Made by a program: the position numbers and the translations under genes. 64,000 nucleotides of DNA from Ifrita kowaldi (taxonomy: Eukaryota > Chordata > Aves > Passeriformes > Cinclosomatidae), in assembly GCA_013398055.1 (NCBI GenBank), contig VZRS01002789.1, forward strand, positions 624,271-688,270, given 5' to 3'. Position 1 is the stretch's first letter; each line of letters begins with the position of its first letter. Shown here one piece after another: positions 1-11,013 of this stretch. The notes beneath the pieces are model-generated. The model did not search any database. It worked only from the letters and a program-made list of their open reading frames with translations, and was not told the DNA's origin.

Positions 1-825
1 ACAGCCCTGCAGACACCAAGGTCAGTGCAGAAGGAGGGGCAGCAGGCACTCCAGGCACTGGAGCTGAGATTCCCCTGCAGCCCCGGGTGCAGCCCATGGT
101 GAGGCAGCTGTGCCCCTGCAGCCCATGGAGGTCCAGGGTGGAGCAGAGATCCACCTGCAGCCCCTGGAAGATCCCAGCCAGAACAGGGGAATGTCTGAAG
201 GAGGCTTCAGACATTGAAAACCCACTCTGGAACAGGCTCCTGGCACCTGCAGCCTCATGGGGAGAGAAGTCCACACTGGAGCAGGTTTTCTGGCAGAACT
301 TGTGACCTCCCTGAGGGACCCATGATAGAGCAGCCAGTTCCTGAAGGACAGCAACCTGTGGGAGGGTCCCATGCTGGAACAATTCCAGAAGAATAGCAGC
401 CCATGAGAAGGAGTCAGGTTGGAAAAGTTCATGGATGACTGTCTACTGTGGGAAGGACCCCACACTGGAACAGGCGAAGATAGTGAGGAGTACCCCCTTT
501 GTATGTGATGAACTGGCCACAGCCTTCATTCCTTGTCCCCCTGCACCCTGCGAAGTTAACACAAAAAAGAAAGAGGGGAGGGGGCTTGTGAGGGCAAAGG
601 TGTTTTAAAGTTGAGTTTTATTTCTCCTTAACCTATTTTGATTTGAATGGTAATAAATTAATTTTCCCATGTTGAGTCTGTTTTGCCCGTGATGGTAATT
701 GGTGAGTGATAGCTCCTTGTCCTTATCTCAACCCACAAGCCTTTCATTTTATTTTCTCTCCTTTGTCCAGTTGAGGAGGCAAGAGAAGCTCTGGTGGGCA
801 CCTGGCATTCAGCCAGAGCCAACTC
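1..825 (+). mobile_element. Large GC-rich avian LTR, copy 1 (cut by the window edge)
   Basis: This is the 3' part of a long terminal repeat of an endogenous retrovirus-like family; the 5' end lies outside the window. It is built of degenerate units around CCCATGG..GGA..CCCACACTGGAGCAG, for example near 115-180, 300-380 and 440-475. A less GC-rich tail follows, with an AATAAA polyadenylation signal at 652-657, then a TGAGTCTGTTTTGCCCGTGA segment and a GGTGGGCACCTGGCATTCAGCC end near 791-812. The same order of blocks occurs in reverse at 4084-5193 and, decayed, at 13790-14493. The open frames inside it (147, 72 and 60 codons) are by-products of the repeat. I recognise the family from bird genomes but do not give a formal name. 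The 3' limit is set by alignment to the second copy and may be off by a few bases. Confidence 0.8.
652..657 (+). promoter_or_regulatory. Polyadenylation signal of LTR copy 1
   Basis: AATAAA lies in the AT-rich tail of the LTR. The same site in the second copy is AATAAA on the minus strand at 4268-4263. In the third copy it is mutated. The shared position supports a real transcription-end signal of the element. Confidence 0.55.
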
Positions 826-3800
826 ACTACATCAGTTAATCAGAACTGCCCTCCACATATAATCATTTTACCAAAGTTATTTTTTTTCACATTACTACAC
901 TTTCTACTTTTTTTTTCCCCCTAAGACTATTTCATGGTCTAGTTGTTCTTTCTTCTTATAGGATAGTCTGGTGCATAACCTTGTTTATTTTCCAAACAAG
1001 CTCCTACCTTTCAACAGCCGCCGTCTATTCATTCCCAAGACTGAACAGTTAAACTGTGCAGCATTGTATTGCACATAATAAGGGTAACAAGGACTTGAGT
1101 GACATGTTTCTAAAAACAAACAAGCAAACAACCCTCTGAATGACTTATAAAAAAAAATCATTACACACAAAAAAATTTAGACTTATTTTGTCTTAGAACT
1201 GAGAAACTATCACCTTCTGTGAATTTGTGTTTATTTTTTTTTCCCTCCAGTTGAGCAAAGCAAATAAAGAGAGCAGAGGAAACAAACTCCGATGAACACA
1301 AATCCTTTAATTAGCAAACCAGCATCTCTGACTAACATCCAGACTTATGCAATAATATTCTGCTAAAGGAAAAAAACAAATCATTACAAAGTTCATTTTT
1401 AGCTTTTCCTCATGCACTTTTTTGGCATTTGAGGAGAATATGCCACGCACATGGGGCCCCGAGGAGACACACGGCCAAGCTCCCGAACAGCAGAACCATA
1501 GTCTGTCTGCCCTGTAGGGCTGAGACAAAACTGTGTGGACCTGAGCCAGTCCATGGCTGCTGACATGCAGGACAGCGTCCTCGTGCCTTTCTTATTTAGC
1601 TTCATAGAGATTAGCCATGGCATTTCCAGTTCTCAGAGCTCCCTCCTCTCTCAACAGACAAAAACTCAATAAATGGCCAAAATCCAAACCAAGATGATTT
1701 TAATGATCTACTCTTGTAATGATCTCTTCCTGATACCTTTGTAATCGCTTCATCCATCAAGATTAAAAATCCGTTTGAAAGTAGAAATATTGAATAACTA
1801 AAAATTAGTCAGTTTGCTATTTCCTACCTCTGTGGAAGTCTAAATTCTGATGGACTCTGGTAACAAAACTGTGTTACAACAAGCTCCTTTCACTTCAAAA
1901 TATTAACAACAGAAAGGAAGTCTGTACATTTACTTTCCTTTTTAGTAACGCTTCTTAGGGATAAAATGCCAGCAGTCCCTTAATCACATTCATAGCACAA
2001 TTTTATCAATGTCCAAGTCATACACAGCTCTTTCAGCAAGGGATCCAGAATAAAACTGATATAACAGCTCATGTGATATCCTTTAGAGCATTCAAAATTA
2101 CTACACATTTTCTGTCTCATTATGTTTCTACCTCTTTCCATATAAGTAAGTTGTCCATAAACCCATAATATCATGCTCTCCTAGAGTGCATGCCTGCTGT
2201 TATTATATCAATTCTCCAAAGCTCCTAGTATTTGCATATGCAAATTGCAGCCATGGTCATATTTTTTGTTGATGGACATAATCCTGCTGTTAATATCCAC
2301 AGAAGTCTTGATATGTATCTGTTGTTTTATCTGCTGCCTCCAGTATACCATAAGTCTCCAGCCATATTCATTAGATTCAATTAGTGACATTCTACCCTGT
2401 GAGAATCTGTCAATAGAAAATAGGCACAGTAATGCTCAGAAAATTGTCAAAATAAACACATTTTAAAAAGCATTAGATAACGTAAACCACAGTAGACTAA
2501 AATCCATCAGTACCCAAGTACTCTACAGATCATTCTACAAAATTCAATAGAAATATATAAGCATAGATAAATAAATAACATTCAAAAAAATAAAATATTT
2601 TAAAAAATAGAAAATATGAGAGAAATGTGGCAGGGCCTAACAGTGTCATTTAATCCTTTACTCTACTTCAAATACTGGAGTGCTGACCCTTAAAATTATG
2701 TTCGATGGGTTTCAGTTAATTTCCTTTTGAAAGTACAGTGTTAATATTTTTGCTGGTGTTTGTTTATTTATAGTTAACATTTCTAGATGATTTCAGAATT
2801 TTTATCCTTCCCTGTCTCTATGCCTTTCAATATTTCCATTCTTCTTATTTTAACTGATCCACATTTGCCATTGCAACTTTTCTGTCCAAAGTTTTCAGTC
2901 TCTGATTGATTTTAAAGAGTGAACTTTTATCATCATTGATTACTTGCTCCAAAATTCTATTAAGGAATGGTGAAGTATTTCTGCCTTTGTCCTCATTTCT
3001 TTCAGACTTTTTCTAATTATTAACTTGAATTTTAGTATTGTTCTATGTCGTACTTAGAGTTCCTATAAGTATGATGACATCTATGGATTTAATAACGGTC
3101 TTGATTTGATTATATAATTTATGTAATTAAAATTCATAGTGAAAGGAGCTGTGCTTCCAGATAGATGGGGAACAAGTGATAACTTTACCTGGTTATGTGC
3201 CACTCTACACTTCCCCAACTGTAATTTTACTTTTGATATGTCTTCCCAGTTTGCTTTCAAGAATGCAGTGTAAGGCAATATAAAAAGGCTTAGTGAAAAC
3301 AAAATATATGATTATTGTTTCTTCTTTGTCTATATCATCCATTATTCCTTCATAAAAGAAAATTAGATTGATTTGAAAAGCTATCTCCTTGGCAAATTCA
3401 TCTATGCTGCAACTCTCCTCCTTGTTATCTTCCGAGTGCTGTCTAGCTGTTTGTTTTAGAATTTTTTTAGGATTTGAAGTTAAGTGGACTTGTCAATAAA
3501 TTCACACTTTATTTTTTCCCCCCTTTATACAGGTGGAAGTTAAGATTACTCCTTTCCAGTCCAGCAATACCTTTTATGTCCTCCACAAGTTCTTAAGGAC
3601 AGCTACGACTGCATGAGCTTTGGCCCACACAAAGGTCGGGATCAGAAGGCTCAGACAAGCTCAAAACCTGCAAATATCAAAACACGGTCAAACAATATCT
3701 GTTTCTGTTCTAGGCTGAGCTGTTATACTTTGCTTCTAATAAGTTTTCCCATTGTCATATGTAAGCTTTATAATGAACAGTGAAAAAAACATCCTTTACC

Positions 3801-4079
3801 TCTTGAATTTGGTTATACCATTTAGAGATGTCTATTCCTTTACACTGAATATATGTCCAACACGTTTGAGTCTTCTATTGATAACAATCCAGTCAATGAA
3901 TGATTCTTATTACCTCCAGTATCGAGCTACAGTTCATTCTGTCGATGCCGATTTTGTTCCTACTTTCTCCTGATGATCTGTATGTGTGCGGAGCAGGATG
4001 TGCTTGTCTCTCCTCTATCTACACTATTTTTAGAGTGAATAAATACATCATAATTTAGCCAAAAGTCTTCAAAATCTTT
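826..4079. other. Unique AT-rich sequence, no gene seen
   Basis: I see no repeat family and no coding pattern here. Open frames are at most 73-74 codons, in mixed frames, with no recognisable motif. Small features are poly-T and poly-A tracts (about 868-915, 1147-1176, 2583-2612) and a perfect 16-bp octamer palindrome at 2230-2245, listed separately. Confidence 0.7.
2230..2245. promoter_or_regulatory. Perfect double-octamer palindrome (possible POU-factor site)
   Basis: The bases ATTTGCATATGCAAAT read identically on both strands. They are two abutting octamer motifs, ATTTGCAT and ATGCAAAT, in inverted orientation. The octamer is the established binding site of POU/Oct proteins, and palindromic versions can bind dimers. 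That this copy is used is only inference, because it lies in unique DNA with no promoter or gene nearby. Confidence 0.35.
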
Positions 4080-4262
4080 GCCATGGTTTGATACTGGCCT
4101 GACACCAGGCACCCAGGAGAGCCACTCGCTCAGCTTCCCCTGCCACAGCTGGGCAGAGGAGAGAAAGGAAAAAAAATTCAGGAAGGCTTCATTAGATTAG
4201 ATAAGGACTGGAAGAAAACACTTCAAGGGCAAAATGGGCTTAACTTAAAGTTACAAAGTGAA

Positions 4263-4268
4263 TTTATT
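4263..4268 (-). promoter_or_regulatory. Polyadenylation signal of LTR copy 2
   Basis: TTTATT on the plus strand is AATAAA on the element's sense strand. It sits about 180 bases before the 3' end of the LTR, as in copy 1. Confidence 0.55.
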
Positions 4269-4526
4269 GCTAACAGAATCAGAGGAGGATAATGAGAAGT
4301 AAAATTAGCCCTTAGAACACCTTTTTCTCCCCAGCCCCTCCCTCCTTCCCACCGACAGCGCAGGGAGACACGGCATGGGGTTTTGGTGTTCATCACCGAG
4401 ATTTCCTTCCACTGCTCAGGGAGAGGAGTCTTCCCCTGTGAGGCCGTGGGGTCCCTCCCACGGGAGGCAGTTCTCCTGAAGTTCCCCGGTATGGGTCCCC
4501 TCTCAGGAGCAGCAGCTACACTGCAC

Positions 4527-4630
4527 CTGCTGCAGCGTGAGCCCCTCCCACGGGCACACAGCCCTCCCAAAACTGCTGCAGCGTGAGCCCCTCCCAGGGG
4601 CACACAGCCCTCCCAAAACTGCTGCGCTGT
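4527..4630 (-). repeat. 46-bp tandem repeat inside LTR copy 2
   Basis: Two nearly identical 46-base units start at 4527 and 4573, each beginning CTGCTGCAGCGTGAGCCCCT on the plus strand. A third unit starts at 4619 and soon diverges. The first two differ at about one base, so the duplication looks recent compared with the divergence between LTR copies. Confidence 0.85.
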
Positions 4631-5007
4631 GGCTCTCTCTTCGCACGGGGTGCAGTCCTCCAAGGACAGGCTGCTCCAGCCTGGAAGCAGGGCCCTCTCT
4701 CTCCACCGGGTCTCCCACTGGATCACAGCCTCCTCCAGGCATCCACCCGCTCCAGCACGGGCACCTCTCCCATGGGCTGCGGGTGGATCTCTGCATCCCC
4801 CATGGACCCATGGGTTGCAGGGGCACAGCTGCTGCACCATGGTCTGCACCACGGGCTGCAGAGGAACCTCGGCTCCGGCGCCTGGAGCACCTCCTCACCC
4901 TCCCTCTCCACTGACCTTGGTGTCTCCATGTTGTTTCTCTCACATGTTCTCACCTCCTCCTCCTCTGTGACTACAAGTAAAGCCTTGTGACTTTGTTTTA
5001 ATTTTCT

Positions 5008-5016
5008 TCTTAAATA
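5008..5016 (-). promoter_or_regulatory. TATA-like box of LTR copy 2
   Basis: TATTTAAGA on the minus strand is a good TATA-type core, about 175 bases inside the sense-strand start of the LTR. This is where a retroviral U3 promoter is expected. No transcription evidence is available from sequence alone. Confidence 0.4.
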
Positions 5017-5204
5017 TGTCATCACAGAGGCGTTACCAGCCTCTCTCATTGGCCCAGTTTTGGCCACCAGCATGTCCATCTTCAGAGCCATCAGCCATTG
5101 GCTCTGCTGGACATGGTGGAAATTTCTAGGATGTTCTAACAGGAGCCACATCTATGGCCCCTCTGCTACCAAAAACCAGGCTGAGCAAAACCAATACAAT
5201 CTTT

Positions 5205-8200
5205 CATAATCTTTATCTTCACTGAAATACTGTGTGATTTCTTGGTAAACTACAACATTATTTTTTAACTCTTATGAGATCTTCCGTACAAAATTTATGT
5301 ATATCTGTCAACATCTCCTGGGTTTAGAAGTTATTAGTGGCACCAGAAAGACAGAGAGAAGGAGAACAAACTGTAGGAACCCCACTGGAAGTATCCTTGA
5401 GGGATCCCTCTGCTTGCACTAAAGCCCATTTGCAGATAAGAATACAGTCCTAACCTACCTATCCAGCTGAGTCAAGTCTATACAGTTCCAGGGATTCCTG
5501 CTGTTGCACTTTGGAGCTGCGGCTCCCCAAAGCACTTGGCATCAACAAATGAAAACAGCTACAGCCTGCTGAAAACAGCATGTTCGGTTTTGCATTCAGT
5601 GTGTAAACTGTAAGCTGGTTTCAACCATATTTTGTTACCCTTTGAAATGTTTCCTCAATAGTAGGTTGCACCATCTGTTGCACTGTTTGCCTGCATGTTT
5701 TGCTTGTTAAACTGCTCCCCCAGCAGCACACAAAGGAGGAAGAGCAGTGGTGATGCCTTTCAGGAAGATGTCCCTGTCCTCCGCCTACCTCCTCCCACCC
5801 CAGTGTTGCACAACACACAGCAGATGCTTCCCTAGTCCTACCTCATGCTTATTTATTTTAGGACCTAAGCCAAAGTCCACTATAAAAACTATGAGACTAT
5901 AAAATTTGTCAATCATATTCCTTGTGAAGCTTATAGGTATGTTTTATGTGCTAAGGACAGAGAGCCCCACGTGCCAAAGCAAAATATTAAGATGAATCAT
6001 CTCAAACATCACCAGGGGGTGTGAGCTTTGACACAGCTAATCCAGAACACCCTTTTAAACATGGAACAAACATTGATTAGAAGTCAATAAACCTGATTTT
6101 TATTGTTTACCTACTGGCAACCAATACTTCAATGGTCCTAGTATGAAGTCTGTCTCCTGGTTAAGTGTTGGCATATTATCATGACAGGAAGAATACTATT
6201 TCTTGGTTCACGTAGTGAAGCAGGGCTTTCCTTTCCTTCAGTTGTCTTTCATCCTTAGTATCTAAGCAGCAGGGAAAAAATTTAACAGCGCCTTTTTTTT
6301 TTTCTTTCCTGGTGTGTTTATTAAACCTGAGAAAATAACATATAATGGCTTTACATGAAATATTCTCTGAAACATGTTGACAAAGCCTTGCAATATTTTT
6401 TCTAATCCCAAATTATTCTTTTCATGAACTGGATGAATGATGGGAGGAAAGGGAAACCCAGTGAATAATGCATACAACTAAGACTACAGAATGCTCTGGG
6501 TGAATTATGCAACCCAAATATATTCATCCAGTTCTGCTCTGAATAACATGACATAGTTTTCTCATCACTTTAAGCCATCTCAGCAACAGGAACCAATGAG
6601 GAGCTGAACTCATTGAACAGGAAAGGTTTTTCAGGATGAAAATCTGCCTTCAGCTATCAGGGCCTCTGTCCCAGCTCGTATCAAGGAACTTCATCCCGCA
6701 GGAATACGAGACCCGACTATCCCTTACAGAGAAATGAACACTTTTCTTGTGCCATCTTCATCTCAAGGGTCATAGCCATCACACATGGCCACAGGATTGG
6801 TGTGTTACATTAATATGATTCTCTAATTTCTCGCTACAGCTGCTATTTTAGGAAAGTATTGACAGATCCTTGCTTTTTCTTGAATTCCCATGCAAAAGAT
6901 TGTCATATAGACAAACATAAATATTTACCTACTACCCAGTCTTGATAGCAAATCAATTTTAAAAACTCAGCAAGGTCACCACAGTTGAGCTTGATGACAA
7001 CACCTAAAATATTTCTTATGAAACAGAATGGCATCTGATAGAAGAAAGAGAGGTGTCCATACACAACTAGCCACTCCAGGCTTTCTTTGTAACAAACACA
7101 GACAATGAGGTATTTCTAAAGTGAAATTAGGCTCAGTCTGGGTAGGAATTTGAAACAAATCAGATTAATCATACTCTAAAAGGCCTGTTACTATCTATTG
7201 GCTGAAAATGGAAGCTAAGATGACTTGTCTCTGTTGCAGAGGCTAAACGTGTGTGTACTTAACCTGGAGTGAGTTCAATCCCACCCACAACCCTGGCTGC
7301 ACACAGAGGCAGGTGCAGGTTCCATAACAGAGCTATGTCATACAGTGTGGGAGCACACCAGCTGGTAGTAATGATCCCTGAGCTTCCCTGGGAAATCTGT
7401 CCCAATATTTCTGTGTCCAATACAGTGAACCAGACACCAAAAGAAGATCTGGCCTCTTGGAGTTTATTTCCTCCTCTACAGTCTTTTCCAGGTGGCTGAG
7501 CCCTGATCAAATATTTATAGAACTAAATATTTCTCTTCTCTGTGGGAGGGAAACAGTAAAAGTACAGATCCTAATTTGTTTTTGCAGAGGGCTGGAAATA
7601 ACAACAAACAGGTCATTAAAACTAATCCTCTTTTTTGTTGTTTTTTTGTTTTGTTTTTTTAAAAGTTTTTCATTCCTTGCAGATGTGAATAAACTTTCCA
7701 AGGACAAATCTGAACCCATAAGTTTCTTTCTCATAAGAATATTAACAGGTGAGTATGGCTGTTTCAGGAAATCTGCACAGCCTCTTCTACCAGAAATGCT
7801 TCCTGGTTTTTTATCCATAGAATTTGGTAGCTCCCAGGTGTCCTCATCAGTGAGCATGCCCTCACAGAGTAAGATCTGCACAAACACAGACATACAAAGA
7901 AAGGCTCTCATTTAAAAATGTTGATGTTCTAAGGGAAGAGACAAAACCTGACAACTTCTCTTCAGAAACTGAGGCTATTTGAGACTCAAGTCTGTAAAAA
8001 TACATTGTAGTTACAGGTATTTTAATCAGTGAAATTTTATTAGGAGATGTTCGCGGGCACAGGAACTCATTTTGCTTACAGTGCCAGCGCTTTTTCAGGC
8101 ATGTTTTTGTTCTGTGTCAAAGGAGTTAGCCAAAAGTAGCTTTTAGACGGGGTTCAGGTGGGCAACTGTATGTTGCCACCCTGTTTTGGAGAAGAACAGC

Positions 8201-10530
8201 ATGCACGGTGCAGATGTGGGCTGTTCCACATGAGTATCAAAAAGCTGTCCCAGCTATATTTTCTTTACTAGAAATGGCATAGTCATATATATGCTCTTTC
8301 TCAACGCATTGACTAACTAAAATACAGATTTTTGTTTTGACTTTCAAGAGGTGAAGAGCCTCAGCCGTGGTTACCATAGGAAATTTCTTTCTCTTTAAGT
8401 GACTGCCTGTATTACAAAGCCACTCAAAAAAATCCCCAGCTTTCAAACTGACAAGGAGATGAGGCATAGACATGTTGAAGCCTGTTTTGCCAACTGCAGT
8501 CCCTCCTGTTACATGCCATTTCCTCAGCAATGTGGCTTTCCTCAAGATGCAGCACTACAGATATTCATCACTAGATTGGTCAAAAAATCCTCTGAGGAAT
8601 ATTTGATTCTCAGAAACCTGCAATTCACTTTTGTCTAGCCGTTCAATACAAGAAAAAATTGATTTAATAGTCTTTGGGATAAGGTGTTTTTTTCCTTCCT
8701 ATGTGTTTGGGGTTTTTGCAGTGCAGGCAGCCAAGGAACTTGACATAAATCTAAAAAGCCTGCTCCTACCAGCATATGAGGACAAAGGGCTGTATTGTCA
8801 CTATCTTCCCTAGTAGTCCCAATTTAGTCATCCTTACTGTCATATCATCTAGGTGATGGAGCAATTCAGTTCACTGCCACCCACCACTGCCAGACACTTT
8901 AAAAAAATTCTGTGAAAAGATGTTATAACAATATGTAAATTAGATAGAAAACAATGCTGTTTTTTCATAACATCTAGAGTATGTTGTACATTTTCTAGGT
9001 CTCTAACTGGAAGTTTGGGAGTTTAGGAAAGTGGTTTATATTGAAAATATTATATGATCTTCAGAGGAAAGAGAAATAAAAAGAAAGCTGAAGTGTGACT
9101 TAAGCATAGGCAGGACCTAACACTTATGTATTCATTCTTTCTGCTCAACCGGCTGAAAGGAGAGAAACTAAATTATAATTTTAATGTTTTTTTAAGCAAC
9201 AAACAATGAATGATTGTAGAGCTAGTATCAGCAGAACTTTCATTACTGATGACAAAATAGTAGCTTATTCTAATACTATAGTAACAACAACAGCAAAAAA
9301 ACCACCAAACCAGAGTATCATAAGTCAGAATGTGGACAAGAAAATGATCCTGCACCTTTTTACTGTTGTGCAGGATGCCATTAGAAGTCTGTTCCCACCA
9401 AGTCCTTTTTATGTCCAGAGAGGAGATTCGGGTGAAGAATGTCTGCTTAGCTGAAAGATACTGACATTGGTGCTGGGAGAGTGGAGAATGAAGACAGACA
9501 ATAGAAGAAAATTAAGTGTTGGATTCATCTCATCTAATGTCATAGTTCTACAGTGGTGAGTCTATCTAAACTAGTTGTCCTCGCTCTGGTAATAGAAAGT
9601 GGAAAGGATCAGACACTTGTAGGTACCACGTAAAATTTGGGTCTGATTTTCCAGCATGTCATGTCACATGAACCCCACCAGACTGATCAACACAATCTGA
9701 ACAAAATTACAACGGGGTGCTGTACCAAGCAGTGACTTGCCAGGATATTTGCTGTCATCAGGTAACAGCACAGTTTAAATTATATGAAAGAGAAGAATGA
9801 GGTGCCATGGTGTTCAGAAGAAGCGTCATGCTTTTACTGTGTAGCAACCAACATCTCAGGAGCCACAACACAGCATGGAGGATGTGAGTAATCAAAACCA
9901 ATCCATGTGTTTGCAAATGCAGATCTTGGGTTCTTAGGGGATTTTCAGAGGAAAAATACTTAACAAAATTGAAGGACTATTATTCCAGTTCTTAATGTTT
10001 TTAAATCATAAGCTTGAAAAACACATACAACTCAACAAGCATTGGCAGGTGCCATGTGTGATTCCTGTTTAGATTTCACACTGTGCTTTAACTGTCACCT
10101 AATGAAATAATGTACCTGTTAAAAGCTCATTGATTTTATTTACCTTTCTGACAAGTGAGAATTCAGTGCTCCTTGCTACCCTGTAGGACAGTATTTACAT
10201 ACAATCTTTTGTAGAATTTAATTTATTTTGATTTATGGTAGTTCTGAAGTCATTTCACTCATGTTAATAGTAGCAAGAACAGATCAGTCACCTGAAAAAG
10301 TCCAAACTTCTGCTAAAAACGAGACAACATTAATTCCATCCAAGGAATTTTATTTCAACTTGAATCATCTTCCCAAGGCAAGCTGCATGAATGTCCCAAA
10401 GATCTTGGAGTAAGTAAAGCCAATGAACATCAGGGTATAAGAATTATAGTAACCTCTATTTTAAGTCCCTAATACAACCTGAGCATATAAAAAAGATGTA
10501 ATTTAATTTAATTAAGGATTAGAGCATTTG
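5205..10530. other. Unique AT-rich sequence, no gene seen
   Basis: No repeat family is recognised. Overlapping open frames of 152 codons (7457-7915, plus) and 134 codons (7511-7911, minus) cover the same DNA, cross a T-rich tract at 7631-7660 and show no known motif. They are best read as chance. No promoter, CpG island or convincing splice pattern is visible. Confidence 0.65.
7631..7660. repeat. T-rich low-complexity tract
   Basis: Thirty bases of T broken only by single or paired G residues. It may be the remnant of a retroposon tail, but no element is recognisable next to it. Confidence 0.8.
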
Positions 10531-11013
10531 TGTGGCACTATAATTGTCAGGAAGCAGCTGGCTACTCCCTAGGGGATGGAGGCCGGAAGCTGAGTGGGAT
10601 AACTATGGTGGAGGAGGTGCCCAGCCATCCCAAGGACCTCCAGGGGCCAGCTGGGCCAAGGCGAGAAGGAATTGGTCTGCAGTCAGCCCTAGAAGGTACC
10701 AGAGGCTGTGCAGCACTGGGGAGGAGGGCAGGGAAAGATCGGAATCCAGTCCAGAGAGGGACACCGGTGTCACACACAGCCCTTAGGTGGCCTGGCAAGG
10801 GTACCAGGACAGGAATGCTGGCCCATGGCTGGGCAGAGCAGGACTGTGGCAAGTTGGGACCAATGTCCTGCAGTGTCACCGGGACAGGGAATGATAGCCC
10901 TGGGGGGCTGAAATGGGGCCCTGGGCCAAGGGCAGGGGGGAAGACCCTGGGGTAGGCAGGGCCATTAAAGCCTGGCAGGGCCCTCAAGGCCCTGGCAATA
11001 CCTAAGTACCACA
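10531..11013. other. GC-rich island, possible unclassified LTR
   Basis: About 480 bases of GC-rich sequence sit abruptly in AT-rich DNA. Possible termini are TGTGG at 10531-10535 and CCACA at 11009-11013, which are inverted complements of the TG..CA type. An ATTAAA lies at 10964-10969, about 45 bases before the right end, where an LTR polyadenylation signal would be expected. Flanking bases (CATTTG and GTGCTA) are not duplicated, so the limits or the class may be wrong. It also carries a run of G tracts at 10902-10961. Open frames on both strands (141 codons each) reflect high GC, not coding. It does not match the other LTR families in this window. Confidence 0.4.
10902..10961 (+). other. G-tract cluster, candidate G-quadruplex
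   Basis: Seven runs of three or more G start at 10902, 10915, 10923, 10930, 10935, 10949 and 10959. The first five are separated by loops of 2 to 7 bases and fit the usual G3+N1-7 pattern. This is a sequence prediction only. Confidence 0.5.

Larger units (their letters stand above)
4084..5193 (-). mobile_element. Large GC-rich avian LTR, copy 2 (nearly complete, solo)
   Basis: This is an almost complete 1.1-kb LTR on the minus strand. In the sense direction it starts TGGTTTTGCTCAGCC (from 5193) and ends CAGTATCAAACCA (at 4084), giving a 6-bp terminal inverted repeat TGGTTT/AAACCA. A TATTTAAGA box lies at 5016-5008 and AATAAA at 4268-4263, with GC-rich degenerate units between them. AATCTTT occurs at 4073-4079 and at 5198-5204, four bases outside each end, and may be an imperfectly placed target duplication. 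No gag, pol or env sequence adjoins it, so it looks like a solo LTR. The window's longest open frame (209 codons, 4223-4852 minus) lies inside it. That frame is rich in Gly, Ala, Arg, Cys and Trp and reads as translated repeat, not a gene. Confidence 0.82.

Noticed and set aside
4223..4852. The longest open frame (209 codons, minus) as a gene
   Set aside because: It lies wholly in the LTR at 4084-5193, runs through the 46-bp tandem repeat, has low-complexity composition and overlaps long frames in other phases and on the other strand.
1..5193. A full provirus bounded by the first two LTR copies
   Set aside because: The two LTRs point in opposite directions and the DNA between them shows no gag, pol or env pattern.
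7270..7285. Box-B-like GTTCAATCCC as a second SINE or tRNA
   Set aside because: No A box, no acceptor-stem partner and no CR1 tail follow, so it is a chance 10-mer.
7457..7915. 152-codon plus frame and its 134-codon minus partner as genes
   Set aside because: Both cover the same DNA, cross a T-rich tract and have no motif. Frames of this length are expected by chance in 64 kb.
10530..10987. Overlapping 141-codon frames on both strands of the GC-rich island as coding exons
   Set aside because: High GC lowers the stop-codon frequency on both strands at once; no splice signals or protein motifs are visible.
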